A stretch of 64,000 nucleotides of DNA from Liolophura sinensis (GCF_032854445.1 NC_088306.1:14257386-14321385); one strand, 5' to 3'. Shown: positions 47,444 through 60,842, counted from the stretch's first letter. Numbers and translations are program-made. Notes: generated by a model from the letters alone, not told the origin.

Positions 47444-48989
47444 GTAAACTAATGACTTAGAGTACTCTGAGCAAACAGAATATTCCAGAGGTCAATTAAC
47501 CACTCATTTGGTACTATGAACAAACGATTATCCAGACAAAGTGACCCCACAATTCACTGAACACCAATGAGATAAAAGCAGCCCGGAATTTGAAGCAGCC
47601 TAGATATTAAGCCACTTCATTAACAAGCCAACTAACCACACTAATGAGAAACTGGCCAATAATTCGTCTAGCTAGCTGAAGGTTTGATTTCTTATTTGTT
47701 CTTGCAAATGTGCTACACGCATGCTTATTCTTGTACTTCCAATACATTGGGGTCATTCGGTGTTTGTTTATTAAACGTGCTTACAGCACATATCAGCGTG
47801 TTGTCACTTTTTCACTTACTTCTTCCTTATACAGCACATCAAACTTGCCGTAAATCCATGCACTATTCACATAAGACCGAGGAGGATCGGCGAGTTTGTT
47901 GTATGTAAGGATCTATCAGTGCTACACCGAGTGACTTCTGGACATCGTACAAAAGCACCCGGTGCTTTTTAAGCCAGGCGGGGATAGAGAATGTCCACAA
48001 ACTTGTGTAAACACAGCCTAAGGTCTACGCTGTTCTCCTGGAACATTCCCCTACATACAGGAATTCATTTTCAACAAAACTCCCCCTCATCTATGGATTC
48101 TTGACTTAGCTGTTGTATTTAAAGTGGAATTATATATGCTCACATAAGCGTCAGCGCCGTGGAAGCTGACCAGTCCCTTGTTGTCCGTCTGGGTATCTCC
48201 ATAACCTTGATGTTGTTCCGAGCGAGCACCCTCATCACCTCAAAGTATAAAGCCTGAAGTGGCCAGTTTTACAAGTGTGGCTTTATCGAGCTCCAGTAGG
48301 TGTTTTCTTTAGGCTTATAGCTTGACACTCGTTATCGATTTTAATTGATTTCAATATGTTCCAGTTTATCCAATGTATCAGCCCATGAGGGGCCTGTTAC
48401 AAATTTTGTATTTTTAGACTGTTAACGTTGTAGCTAAAGCTAGAATCATTTATTACTTCGATCCTTTAATAATTTGTAAAAGTTAAATTCTTTTATAGAT
48501 GAACATCCTTTTACATAATGTTTATCGATTAAACGCAGTAGATAACCTCCAAAAATGAAAAGCAGATTCCAAAGGCGAAATTCCGTTATTACAAATATAC
48601 ATGGTATATGTGGCTGAATCAACTAGAGTGGCACAGATTCCCTTCAGCTGCTTGTAAGCTTGCTTCAAGCTAAGGTAAACACATAGCTGGTTGTCAATGG
48701 CTTTTCTAAAAATAGCTGCACTCAATATACTACCAGATGGTAATGCAAATATAAAAAATAGGATAGAAAGAACATGAAGTAAACATCTATTGTCAAGAAA
48801 TTTTCATTGAAATTTAATGTAAGTTTTCTGTCCGCCTGTGCTGTTGTGTGCAATAAATGAAACCGTAATCCAACAAAAAATATTTACGTCATTTTTTGAA
48901 GCACTTTAGAAACTTTTCACGGAAGGAATACATGAAAATGAGTTGCTTTATACGTATCCCTTGACCAGTATTTCAGATTAATACAAATG

Positions 48990-49115
48990 ACATTTAGAGT
49001 ACAACTTCATTCCCAGTGGTTGCCAACGGGTCACATGTAACCGGTGAAATACAGTTCTTGTTTATCTCCCTTTGTGTTTTATTCTAACTGTTCACATAAA
49101 TGCTAAAAACACTTG
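48990..49115 (+). repeat. R2 repeat middle and tail
   Basis: GGGTCACATGTAACCGGTGA, AATACAGTTCTTGTTTATCT and TTTTATTCTAACTGTTCACA match R2 from the middle onward. Confidence 0.55.
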
Positions 49116-49450
49116 CACTTAGTATCTGCATTTACCCCTCATCATTACAAAACATATCTGTTTACAATAAACTGATCGTTGAAACGGTTTTTAAAACGAA
49201 GGTGGGGCCTTATAGTTCTCCATTATAGAGTCTAGCCACGCATTGGACCTTTGGGGTAAAACTGCACATTAATGCTGTGAAAATCGAAACAGCCATACTG
49301 ATATTGCTGTCGTATTCACATGGGCAATTGTTTAATGAGTCAATGCAATCGCGTGTACATTAGATCAATACGCTTGTAATGAACATTTTCTCTTTCATTT
49401 TAGTCAAAGCTTACGTAGGGCTTATAGCTTTTCGTCATTATCAAAAGGCA

Positions 49451-49452
<2 letters not shown>

Positions 49453-49526
<74 letters not shown>
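49453..49526. repeat. (TA)n microsatellite, about 74 bp
   Basis: An uninterrupted AT dinucleotide run; its tyrosine/isoleucine minus-strand frame is not a gene. Confidence 0.97.
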
Positions 49527-49528
<2 letters not shown>

Positions 49529-50484
49529 CCGACATACGGCACTGTGAACACGTATAAGCCGGTAAAAAAGATTTACACTGGTGACATGTACAATAACTGA
49601 AGCACGATTGTGATCACACCTTGATCTCAGCCTCCAGGGAAGGGGAGGAGTCGATTGAGAGGTAAGCATCCAGATCAGTGATGTGGGTTATAACTCGTGG
49701 GTCTGACCAGGCATCGATCCCCTGGGGCTCATCTACTAAGGGTAGAGCAGGTAAATGGCCTAATATTTTGCCGTCAAAATTACACTTTCAATGATAGATA
49801 ATCATCATCACATTAGTTTTGGTGCTGAAAGTTCTAGGACGATATTTCTTGAGTGCCTGGACAGGCATCGATACGCGGTACCCAGCGAGGGTGAATTACA
49901 TATTAAAATAAATATTAAAAAAAGTATTATTAAACAGTAAATGACCCTCAAGTATTCCACATTCAAAGGCATACAACTGTCATCGATTTTAGATACTACT
50001 TTTTGTGGTTAAAATCTTTTTCCAGTAGGATATCAGTGAAGCTTCCCTGCAAACCTTAAAACTCATATGTAAGTTCAATAAAATTCTTAGAACCAGGTAA
50101 AATGTGCAGTTCAATCTGTGGATGTGCAGTCATTTACCGCGCCGCATTTATATATAGTGGACAAGCCTCTTGTCTGATATAGTGCTTTTGGTCTAAATAA
50201 GACACCAATGTGTTTTACAATGGTGTTGAGATTAGTGGGATCTCCCGTATTGCCAGAGGGGATTCAGTCTGTCTACCACTTGTGAGGCTTCCTCCTCATT
50301 GATCACCTGTAAATGAACGTCCTTGACCCCAAATCATATAGGTTATGCGAAAAATCAATTCAGACCAAGTTGCAGTAGATCTGATGTAACGGAGATGTTT
50401 CAGCTGATTTTAGAGACATTTATTGACAAAAAAACTAAACAATTATGGGTTCACTTTATTTAGATGATTTCTGATTAACAGAAC

Positions 50485-50690
50485 ATTTTGAGAACACTTT
50501 ATTCCAATGATAATTTAATGCTACAAACGCGGGGAACATTCTTCCCATTAGTGAGGTAATATCTTAAATATTGAGAAAACTTTATGGCCACATTTATCTA
50601 CATGTTATCTACTGGTAAAATACTGAGAACATTCTACAGCCGCATTATTTAAATGATATAATGAGAACACTTAGAACATCGTATACGAAC
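50485..50690. repeat. Degenerate tandem repeat, about 45-bp units
   Basis: Blocks begin GAGAACACTTTA, GGAACATTCTTC, GAGAAAACTTTA, GAGAACATTCTA and GAGAACACTTAG, each followed by TTATTTAAATGATA-like sequence. Unit lengths vary; this looks like an old, decayed minisatellite. Confidence 0.5.
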
Positions 50691-52204
50691 ATTTCTTAAG
50701 TGATACTAATATAATAATGCTAAAATAACGATACTAGTACATGTAGAAATAGTCGCATGAAGTGCTGGTCTTCCTGCACAAAACCGTTTCTGTCCATATG
50801 GCAGACTGTGGGCTTTTCTGGTTGGTATTAACGAAATGATTCCACTAAGTCGATGACGAATGATCGGTGCAAAAGACTGGTGTGAAGATGAGATAAACTA
50901 ATAATGATCACACAAAAACTGTGTGCTTTAAACACTTATCGATGGTGAAATTAACAGCGTTGTTTCCATGAAAATGTCAACAAGGCAATTGGTTAGCCCA
51001 TGCCGCTCAGCCTTCGATCAACCTCATTCAACCTCATTTGTCACTTGCCTGCACATCTATTTTTATTTTAGATATTCGTACACAGTGTATTTTAGGTGCA
51101 GTGGGCAACTAAAAACCAATTATTTCCTCCTGGCTAGGACAATAGCCTGTTTTTACGGTAACGGCCCGCACAAGACATGACCAGAATAGAAGCCACGTGA
51201 CCAAACCACAATTCGACCTGAGTGACAGAAGACTTCCACAAAACCAGATGTTTCTTTATGTTGATACAGCAGTTGCAAATATATGTTTAACTTTCAAGAT
51301 TGTAATATTCAGACAGAAATTTGACACTGAAGCAAATATTTTCCTTTGAGGTTATGAAGTTGTATTGTCCTTTCATAACAGGGAATTGCAATATTTTCTA
51401 ACGGACATAGTTGATACATAAAAGCAGGCAGGTCTATTACCATAAACCATTTTGCATTTATGAATAAACATAAGAAGTTCGCAAGTTACATGTACACATA
51501 TGGACTACTTTTTGTTGCAAAGATCTATCTATATCCACAGAATGTTATACACGGGTGTATTACCTTTCATTTTCGCTACCTGCGCTCGTACACGGGGCAC
51601 TGGTACATTCCCAAGGTAAAACACAACTGCACTTGTGATTCAAGGTACTGAAAATAGGGAATACAATAAGAGATTTTCGATAGGAAAATCAGTCGATTTG
51701 GTAATCAATCAATTAAATTTTATGACTTTATGGCACCATAAACGTATTAAAATAACAGCTCGTATGAGCAGATTGCAAGTTCTTATTGATGAATTCTTTT
51801 AATTTCTTTGCAAGGAAAAACGCTGGAGATTACCTTTTCTCGATTCTAACCGTGGCTATTTTATTCACACAGTTGCGGCTGATGATCAACAAGAAATTGC
51901 TATTTATGTCTAAAGTTACACGGCTTTTCTGTTTCACATAAATTTTGATATTTACTGTATTGAGCTGTGTATTATTTCGAAATTGTAAGTATCAGAAAAT
52001 TGTTATCGCGGACAAAAGAATCTATGCGTGCACAATGCAAAACTTATATATGACAAAGAACCTTACATTCTCTGTGGTGAGTCTGTGATGATCTCAGCTG
52101 TAGAGAAGGCAGCAACAACAACAGTAAATGGAGAAGCGTCGCGACTAACGAATTTAATATGAAAGCTGAAGCACACCAGTTACACGCATCTCAGTAAATA
52201 TAAA

Positions 52205-52345
52205 AGTTTACAGCATAGCTTGTAAAACCAAAGTAGCGGCCAGAAAGTGCTACATGTAGCTGGCAAATGATCATACTTAACCTAAATTTCGGCCTGTTGG
52301 TAAATTGCAAGTAAAACGTATCACATTGAAACGTGTCATCATTTG
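52205..52345 (+). repeat. R2 repeat copy, diverged
   Basis: TTACAGCATAGCTTGTAAAA, CATGTAGCTGGCAAATGATC and TCGGCCTGTTGGTAAATTGC correspond to the R2 head and middle. Confidence 0.45.
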
Positions 52346-52388
52346 CGATTGAAAACTGATCACCTGGACACGACACAGCATGCATTAC

Positions 52389-52535
52389 ATTTATTTATTT
52401 ATTTATTTATTTAATTAGCGCTTTACACCGTACACAAGAATGTTTTCATCAGCATTATGATGGGAGGAAACAACTATCTGCAGGTGATTAGCAGACCTAC
52501 CCACGTACGCCCAGGGAAGAAGCCGCCATTAGAAG
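52389..52535 (-). repeat. SINE-A, 3' portion
   Basis: TTTATTTATTTAATTAGCGC, TTTACACCGTACACAAGAAT, CAGCATTATGATGGGAGGAA and ACCTACCCACGTACGCC match the SINE-A tail and body with an internal deletion. The head is absent. Confidence 0.7.
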
Positions 52536-53843
52536 GATCCATTAGAAGCAACTGCGCAAATGTAAAACTCACAACATTTAGTCACATGCAAATTGAAATA
52601 AGAAGTCACAAGCAAACAAATCGGAAAACACAAGCCTCAATGAAATCACAGAGCACATGCCAGCGGTGTGAGGAACGCCATTGCAAATTTCCATCCTGGG
52701 TTTTCTGTATTTGTCGCAGTACAATATTCATTTCCACACAAACTCTTATGATATTTATACGTTCTGTTACACATAATGTTTTCGTAGTATTCACAAACAA
52801 TGTGCCATCTCCTCCTTTTTCTCATTGAATTTCTAATTATCTGCTATTTCATATACCACCAAATCAATAGAATCAGGCAAAGTGTGCAAGCCATTAAGTT
52901 AACAATTTGCTAAATAAGACGCAAACAGTGGGATGAAATTTATCTTCAGCTTCAAGTGATTGATGTGAAAACATGAAATATTCTTAGTCTTAAACTTAAC
53001 GTCTTCTTTGTCGATTAAGGGCTCGTTAAATCACCCGAGTACCCTCTAGCATGTCGTAGATCAATATTATAAAAGTGCTTGTTGCAATTTATGTTTTAAC
53101 GGCATAGTGTTGAGGAGTAAGTCATATATCCGTCACGAAAGTAAAGACAAGAAGAGCTTTGGTAAGCACAATAATGTCTCAGATTGAATTTATTGAAGGT
53201 TGTATATATCCCTTGATTTGGGCAGGTCGATGTACACTGTATAAAACAAGTCGGTGTACACTGCATAAAAATAAGACTATAATGCCGTACAAAATGTGAA
53301 CGTATGTTATCACCTTCTCTCGCATTAAGGTTTTCTTGCTTTCAGCGGAGATATATTTCACAAACAACAACAACACAGAATCAATAAAAAAAACCCCGTG
53401 AAAACACACCTATAAAAGCGGTGTCTTCCACTTGTGACTAAGAATTGCATGATACGTCACCATACGTCATTATGGGTGGATTGGGATTCCCCATAGATTT
53501 CACAGGGAGCTGCTCCGATAGGATTACCACTGACTGATAACACCCTGTAATCATGCCACTGACAGTGTCTGCCATGGAATGAAAAGCCCTGAACATTCTA
53601 ACTAGTATAGTTTACTCGGAGGAATTCGCTAATTAGGTATGTCGTCTTCACATGCCAAGGTCAGTGAATCGACAAGCTCTTGTACAAATTCCTTCAACCT
53701 TGTATAATATGCCCTTTCTTTGATCACCGTTTGGCAGTGGTCGATTACAGATATGATTTCCTCTATACCTGTACAGGAAATTGTTAAGAAGCGACTTACA
53801 AACACAATTTGATGTCAGAATCATCGATAAGCATTCAGGCTGG

Positions 53844-54050
53844 CATTTATTTGATAGGTGTTTTCAAGAATACGCCGTATTCAAGAATATTCCACTCATT
53901 CGATGGTGGCCAATATTATGATGAGAGGAAATCGGCCAGAGTACGAGGTAATCCCAGAACAACCCGCAGACTATTGGAAGACCTTAGCACGTACGGACGG
54001 AGAGGAGAATAGCATGGGCTGCACTTGAAATCACAACGACTGAAATGGCC
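53844..54050 (-). repeat. SINE-A, most of the element
   Basis: ATTTATTTGATAGGTGTTTT, CGCCGTATTCAAGAATATTC, GGTGGCCAATATTATGATGA, GGAAGACCTTAGCACGTACG and GAGGAGAATAGCATGGGCTG follow SINE-A order up to the B-box region. A duplicated 'caagaatacgccgtattcaagaata' type slip lies near its tail. Confidence 0.75.
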
Positions 54051-54061
54051 AGAGGCAGAAA

Positions 54062-54510
54062 ACTGTTGACTGCTTCTCTTTGCTTTGATTCCGTCCTATT
54101 TTTGTACGTTATATACTTTCTTAGTTCTTTGAGACCGGCCCTGATGGCTCAGTTGGTAGAAGGTCCTCTTCGTGTGCGATAGATTCAGGGTCAGTAGTCA
54201 GTTAAGGGGGTAGTGCAACGACTGGTTGACCCGTATCAGTATAATGGGTTGGGTGGGGCCGCTTACTTGCCTTCAACAAGGGAGCACATTACACCTACAT
54301 TCACTCTAAAGACTCTCTTGCCGTCATATGACTGAAAAATTGCTTAGTGCAATAAGCATTCAATCACTCATTCTTAGTTCTTGAGTGGTTTGTGTTATAC
54401 GTCGTTTTAGGCAATTGGCCTTGGGATTATTAACCTGGAACGTCCTTATTGGTTGACGGCAGATATACGAATGTCTCTTTCGACGCACAGATTTCTGGGT
54501 TATTGCTCGG
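54062..54510 (+). repeat. R1 repeat split by a SINE-B insertion
   Basis: The R1 left part (54062-54133: TGACTGCTTCTCTTTGCTTT, TTGATTCCGTCCTATTTTTG, TATACTTTCTTAGTTCTTTG) resumes at 54371 after the insertion (TGGTTTGTGTTATACGTCGT, GATTATTAACCTGGAACGTC). The order is the same as in the uninterrupted copy at 9835-10215. Confidence 0.75.
54134..54370 (+). repeat. SINE-B nested in R1, with target-site duplication
   Basis: The element starts ACCGGCCCTGATGGCTCAGT (A box GGCTCAGTTGGTAGA), then keeps the body GCAACGACTGGTTGACCC and GTATCAGTATAATGGGTTGG and ends in an AATCACTCA tail. It is shorter than the 16-kb copy through internal loss. TTCTTAGTTCTTTGAG at 54118-54133 is repeated as TTCTTAGTTCTTGAG at 54371-54385. 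Confidence 0.85.
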
Positions 54511-55042
54511 CGCTGGCAAGTTAACCACTTCCGCCATGGAAGCTCCTTACCTGTATGCATGCTCTGAAAGATTTAAATGTCTTGGTGGCAGTAAGTGATC
54601 CACGCTGCTCCCTTGTGCATAGATGTACTACATGATGACATGAACTGGTTCAAATTGACGGCAAAAGGAAAACTGTATGCACGAAAAGACAGAAACCGTT
54701 GATTCAAACAATATTTATTTGGAACAAACGAAACTGGACTTGTGACCAGGCAACTTGCTTAGCTGCACAAATGGCTGGCAGACGTATGCATGTTTCTTTG
54801 CCTAAATCTCTGATTTTAGTGTACTTTCAATACTATTTCAATCATAAGTCCACGGTGTCTTGTATTGCGGTTTAGATTCTGACAGATGTATAGTACTGCC
54901 TCAGTGGAACGGTATGTGGGAGACAATGGTTCAAACATTCTGTCTATTTTACAACTGGAAATGTACAGACGGTATCGTCTAATACGTGATAAGTAATAAG
55001 TTTTCTCGCATGACTGCCGGTCTGTTCCTCTTTTCCACGTGG

Positions 55043-55240
55043 GTCCTCCTTGGCTCAGTTGATTACCGCGCTAGCGCAGCTTAATGACCCAAAAGGCTCT
55101 CACCAATGCGGTCGCTGTGAGTTCAAGTCCAGCTCACGCTGACTTCCTCCCCTGCTGTACGTGGGAAGTTCTGCCAGTAACCTGTGGATGGTCTTGGGTT
55201 TTCCCCAGTGTGTGCCCGGTTTCTTTCCACCATAATTGAC
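55043..55240 (+). repeat. SINE-A, 3'-truncated copy with tRNA head
   Basis: TCCTTGGCTCAGTTGATTAC (A box), CTGTGAGTTCAAGTCCAGCT (B box), GTGGGAAGTTCTGCCAGTAA and GGTTTCTTTCCACCATAAT are colinear with SINE-A, stopping before the tail. Confidence 0.8.
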
Positions 55241-57244
55241 TACACATGCATAAATAAATCTTTTCCACTTTACCAGCTTGTACTTTGTACTAAACATTTT
55301 TTTATCTACACCTGGTTCGTTTGAAACATGAAACGACATGATACATACCAGTTAAGCTGTGGAAAGCCATTTGTTTCCTTTGGCAGTGTGGAGATGATAA
55401 AATCTGCTAAATAAGGTGTTCCTAATCATATCGGAAAAGCAAATCTGTACTATATGTATATATGCAGATCTAAAGGAAATCTCCATGTTGTATATATGCA
55501 GATATACATCTCCACGGGCTGCCATCGGCTGTACCATCTAAATATTACAAACGAGGGTGACCTTGTGAGTCAGACCGAGGCTTACGGACAAGCCAGAGGT
55601 GTATCGAGGGCTCAATAGTTAAAGCTGCCCAAAATCTCACCTCTCAGGCCACGTGACTGGGGATAGCCTCTGGATAAGGCCGCTGCTCAGGAGAACGTCA
55701 CATCAAAGAGGACGTAAATAGTGTGTGTTTATCCCGAGGACAACGCTTCTGTGCTGGTCGCGCTAACATGGTTAAGTCAACCAATATTAAGGCGTGTTTG
55801 TGAGGTACAGGGAGACGGGGATAGAGTAGTGGGTTCATTGAACATTGCAGAACACAAAAACAAGTATACGTTGAATTAAAAAGTTGTCCTTAAAAAGAAC
55901 ATGTTGGACGCATACACACAATCTAACCAGTTTTCTCTCTCTTTTTGGTCCACAAAAAGAATGTCTTAATAGCTGTGCACAGTTTTGCACAGAACACACA
56001 GATATGCAAACGTGTTTGCACACAGATGCACACTGATTTGCAGTTTTATGTACATCAGGAGCAATCAGTCTGTGTTAATATGTACACTTATGTGATAATT
56101 TGAGGACGAATCATTTGTGGATCAGCGTCATTTCTATACGGTCACATAGCGCCTTCACATTTACCATACGCAGATAGTATTTCCGAAGTGTAAAATTCCA
56201 AAGATTCAACGCTATCATGCAGTAGATCACTAAAGAGATACCTTTTAACAACCAAGAGATCATTTTTCGTGGCAATAAACACACTGGAGAGTCCTGTATG
56301 TATGTATGCATGCGTATAAATATAGACATTACACTTTTGTGATGTCGAACACATCATATCCCTGATACCGCTGACAGCTTAGTCTATTGATCTAAAACAG
56401 GAACCGATATGTTTCCTGCCGAGCGGATAATAAGTGGGAAGGGATAATGTGTCATCATGTTACATTGTATAATACAGTCTCTGGGTAGCTGATCAATGCA
56501 GTACGATGCGCTGTGTAACCTCCAATTATCTAGTGCATTGATATTCCCAAGGCATTTTAGTGACATTTTACACTTGTCCAAACTTGCTAGAATTTCACGT
56601 GTTGACAGTCTATCCCATCAGACTAATTGTTTCATATTTAGCGATGAAATAGAAAACCGCAAACGAAATGGGACAAAACAGAAACTGACACTTTGGAGGT
56701 ATCCCAGTGCGATTTTATGTTTGACAGGTAAATGTGTGGCTTCATAAAACCAATGGGGAAATATGAGAACTGTTTTTGGTAACATAAATTGCAACAAAAT
56801 GTTGCATTTACTTGTTGCTTTTTTTGTGAAATGCTTTATGAATGATTGGTGGTGGTGGTGAAAACAGAATGGTTGACATGGTCTTGAAATTAGACAATTA
56901 TCTCACAATTAACCAATGCAGCGAATAAAAGGAATTATTAAACGAGTGACATTATCGTTATTTGGGATTCACTTCACGGGTATTACATAGATTGTAACGC
57001 CGGGTAGAATCAATCATGAATCTAAATGTCAGAAATCTAGACCACATGGGGACGCGCCGCAAAATACACGTGGTAGTTAACTTCTGTTCTTTGCGTCCAC
57101 ATCTTCCTCTTAGACATGAACCGCTGTTCATGCCAACTCATTTTCCGCTCTGCATTGGGACCAATATTTTCCTCTCAGGCCATAAAACCGCTGTAGATTT
57201 TTAATATGACGAGGATACATTACTCCTCTTATAATCGTGCTGAA

Positions 57245-57495
57245 TGTCCACCAGTCTGAATCTGAGCAAATTGGTGCGAACCTTGGAGTGGGCGTGGTCA
57301 GGCGAATATCCTGCAGTCAGACTCAGACTCAGACTGCAGAATTTGCTGGTGTCAATCTCGGAGTGCACCTGGTCAACAGAATATCCATCATCTGACCATG
57401 AGCTCACGGTCCGAATCTCAGAGGCATATGGTCAGCCGAATATCCACAATTGTGACTGACTTAGCTGGTGCGAAACCTAGAGTAGCCTCAATTGA
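57245..57495. repeat. Tandem repeat, 59-75-bp units, about 3.5 copies
   Basis: GGTGCGAACCTTGGAGTG at 57273, GGTGTCAATCTCGGAGTG at 57348, CGGTCCGAATCTCAGAGG at 57406 and GGTGCGAAACCTAGAGTA at 57466 begin related units, each continuing with TGGTCAGNCGAATATCC. The first unit carries an internal (CAGACT)n expansion. Confidence 0.75.
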
Positions 57496-58329
57496 TTTTC
57501 AACACGCAAATCGGCGCTCTACCTCAACAAGTGCATATCCCAAATAACGAAAATACTGCTACTTTAACCAGTTTCTTAATGACATCCATCAGTCTGACAT
57601 GGAAAAACACAGATGAAGGAATACTTGTAGCTGACTGGTCAAAGGTTTGAGAAGGTCAAACTTAACAAGAAAAGAAAAGTTAGAGAAAAATCATCATTGA
57701 TGAATTAATTAACTGAATACTAAACCAATCAATCAGTCACAAGCTGGGTGTATATGTACCAGATACATGTCATTCAGAAAAAGAGCTTCAAAGGTAAGTG
57801 AATGACAACAGGAAGTAAAGTTCAAGAGGAACAGATCTGCACCTGAAGACATGATCGATCATACGTGTGATCGTAGCCTCACGAGCGACGGTTAAGTTCG
57901 GATCTTGTCAGCTATGTTCGGTTCCTCTAGGGTATTTCCATCCTCCCGCCGGCGGGCATTTTGGCAGATCTACATACGTTTGCTCGAATGGTTCACCAAG
58001 GCGTGTAGTACCTCAAAAAATCACTGGAGTAAATTTGCTTTCTGTAAAAGTCAAACAACGCACAGTCAAAAAGGTTAGGAATACAACAACATTACATACA
58101 CATCACCTGCCATCACCTATCGTCACTGAACTCTTTTACTGGTTTCCCATACCATTCGCTGCGATCAGACGTTTTCATGCTTTCCTATCAAATTAAGCTC
58201 ACGAGCGGAAAACATAACCCGCTCAGATTACACTTACATCTTCGCATTAAGCCGCTGTGTGTTGCTGTATTTCAAAATGTTTTTTTCTTTTTGTTACGCT
58301 ACCACACTATCTGATGTCTTTTAAGTCTA

Positions 58330-58392
58330 CTGTTGTATAAGTGAAATATCCTTTACTATGGTAGCACGTAAAACACCAGTTAGATAAACAAA
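58330..58392 (+). repeat. SINE-A tail fragment
   Basis: TTGTATAAGTGAAATATCCT and ACGTAAAACACCAGTTAGAT are the SINE-A 3' end. Confidence 0.55.
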
Positions 58393-59783
58393 TCTGACCA
58401 TGTATTTTAAATTGTTGAAATCAAGTAACTTCTTCCCAACTCCTACCATATCATAAACTGTAAAAATGATTGTTTACAGCCTACACAGGTGCACGTTTAT
58501 CCACCTGCAAAAACGTGCAAGATCTACATAAATGTTTGCTTCGAAGACGCACGTCCTTATTCTATATGTATGAGATGCATTTTTGTGTGCAATAAACAAA
58601 ACTCTTATGACGGGTTAGTCAAGCAGGTACCGACAGTAGGCAATTTCAGATTTTAATCTATATTTCTTACGACACTCACTCAGAGGGTATTCGGGTAAAC
58701 TATATTTGAATATAATGTAAATGTCAGAGCACCTTTATTATCAGTATGCTGTTTTCAAACGTCGTCCTCACCTTCACCATAAAATCAAATTGTTGATAGC
58801 TATTTTTTTAACCTACTGTCTAATAAAAACATTTATAAAAATTCATAATGATAACATGGCTTATATTTAGTCAGTTAATAGCATCTTTTCGACCGTTTAT
58901 AAAGGAGTTCGGGTCAAATACAGCAACTCAGTTGACGAAGTATAACTACTGGGAGTGCTTGTTGTTTTAACCTAGATGTTACTGAGATATTCCCGAATGG
59001 CGTCAAGCCGCATTCATTCATTTGTTTCTATAGCTATTCAAATTGTGACATGAACGTTTAAAGACGCATATGACAGCTTGTAACGTTTGGCTATAGTTTG
59101 TACTCAGTGACCTCTTCTGCACGGTCACAGTGGAGACTATGCATTGAAAACACAGGAAAACCACATCATGCAACATTGCGTGAACGGAAGGGAGTTCTTG
59201 AGTATGGGGAGGTAGGTTTGTCACACTACCAGCCAGCATACCTTGAGTATATTATAGGAAGTTCATTTTGTATGTAAACAGACTGTGTTTATACTGAATG
59301 GGATTGTAATTGCACTAGGCTATATTGGCCATTTAGTAAATTCGAACTTGCAACGTCTTTGGGCTGGCGGGGTGGTATGAAGGGGAGGGCTTGAGACGTT
59401 TCATTTAACCTTTCAGGAAAATCACCGCCCATTTTCAAACCTCCTGACGTAAACCAGAAAGAGCTGGATTAGATCAAGTGATTTCATCAGTCATGAACTA
59501 GGGTACTTTTCATCGTAACCATGAAATACATCTTGTATAAGATATATAACGACAATGTACAATTATAATATCCTTTATCAATGGCATAAATCGCATGCTC
59601 CATTCGCATGTACAGCTCAAGCGTTTAAAAATTAAACACATAAAAAATAGCTATACACAAAAACAGAAAGAAAACAATGAGGCTATGGCGTTAGGTGAAA
59701 TGTGCATTATTTTTGTTTTTTTTTTTTGATATGAGGAAAAGCACACGAAATGTTCCTTAGTTTTTCTTTTGTACATACATATC

Positions 59784-59821
59784 TGTGTTTAAACACCGAT
59801 CAAATAAATAAATAAATAAAT
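59784..59821 (+). repeat. SINE 3' tail with (AAAT)n
   Basis: AAACACCGATCAAATAAATA followed by further AAAT units is a bare SINE-A end. Confidence 0.5.
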
Positions 59822-59839
59822 CTGTGTTTCATAGAGCGA

Positions 59840-59955
59840 CCTAAAACATAGAGAGCAAGACTAGAGCGGCGACGACAGTGTGATGGCTGGCAAATGGTCA
59901 CACGTAACCGGTAAAGTACGGCCTCTAGTCAGTTTACCTCAGTCAGGGTAAGTCT
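59840..59955 (+). repeat. R2 repeat head and middle, well preserved
   Basis: GAGCAAGACTAGAGCGGCGA, CGACAGTGTGATGGCTGGCA, AATGGTCACACGTAACCGGT and ACGGCCTCTAGTCAGTTTAC make this the cleanest R2 head. It ends at a short direct duplication of CTAAGTAGTCAC (about 59952-59979). Confidence 0.7.
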
Positions 59956-60527
59956 AAGTAGTCACTCTAAGTAGTCACATGGGATGGTTACAGTATTGCT
60001 GTTTATAGCATGACTCATAATGTCATCCACTCAGATGGACTCCACAACCCTAAGCCAACCATTCATCTCTGTGGTAACTTTATGTACCACAAAGAATGCC
60101 TCACCTTATCATTTACGTTGATTAACTGATATTAAAAACACGCCCGATGTATAGCGTGAAGGAATCTCGAAGGAATAATTGACACCATCCCATTTAAAAC
60201 CACTTCTAACAAATCTACCTCGGACCATGTGTTTTTGGAAAGTGAGAAAAGTTTTTGCATTAATATGTTACCTGGGAACTAATCTAAAATTATGAAGGAT
60301 AGTCACATGTCTTAATAATCAGTGATTCATCAACGCCATCATCTGTTTAAAAACCACACAGTTGTCTCTACACTCATTTGACTTGTTAATATAAAAGAAA
60401 TGCTTGAAAAGAAAAATGCAATTCAAAGGCCAGGTGTGCAGTGCATGATGACAACTTCTAGCAAATTGTTAGACGATTTTAGAAAGTATTTCTGTTATCT
60501 TACCACCCCCGCATCTTTTCATTCGGC

Positions 60528-60699
60528 TGGCTTCCTCTCCGGCCGGAAGTGGGAAGGTCTGCCAGCAACCTGCGGATGGTCGTGGGTATCCCCCGGGCTC
60601 TGCCCGGTTTCCTCCCACCATGATGCTGGCCGCCGTCGTATAAGTGAAATATTCTTGAGTACGGCGTAAAACACCAATTAAATAAATAAATAAATAAAT
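60528..60699 (+). repeat. SINE-A, 5'-truncated, well-preserved 3' half
   Basis: GGCTTCCTCTCCGGCCGGAA, GCCAGCAACCTGCGGATGGT, GGTTTCCTCCCACCATGATG, GCCGCCGTCGTATAAGTGAA and AGTACGGCGTAAAACACCAA lead to (AAAT)n. It looks like one of the younger copies. The 89-residue frame ending in it is not a gene. Confidence 0.85.
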
Positions 60700-60842
60700 C
60701 TTTTCATTTGGACAACACCAGAAGACGCTGTCATTTAGTGATCGCTCAAGTTATAGATGATTGTATTTCCCTGGAGGTTTACATTTGCAGGTTTATGTTA
60801 CATACATGCCCATATGTGGAGGAACCTGATCAGGCTAGTGGA

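Larger units (their letters stand above)
47444..52204. other. Non-coding interval
   Basis: Contains an R2 piece, a (TA)n tract and the decayed 50.5-kb array. Two CAGGCATCGAT motifs (about 49710 and 49862) hint at a short dispersed repeat. No gene is recognised. Confidence 0.4.
55241..60527. other. Non-coding interval
   Basis: Apart from the listed repeats, no gene is seen. The 109-codon plus frame at 57867-58196 has no recognised domain. A SINE-D-like CTCCTGACGTAAACCAGAAAG lies near 59442. Confidence 0.4.
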
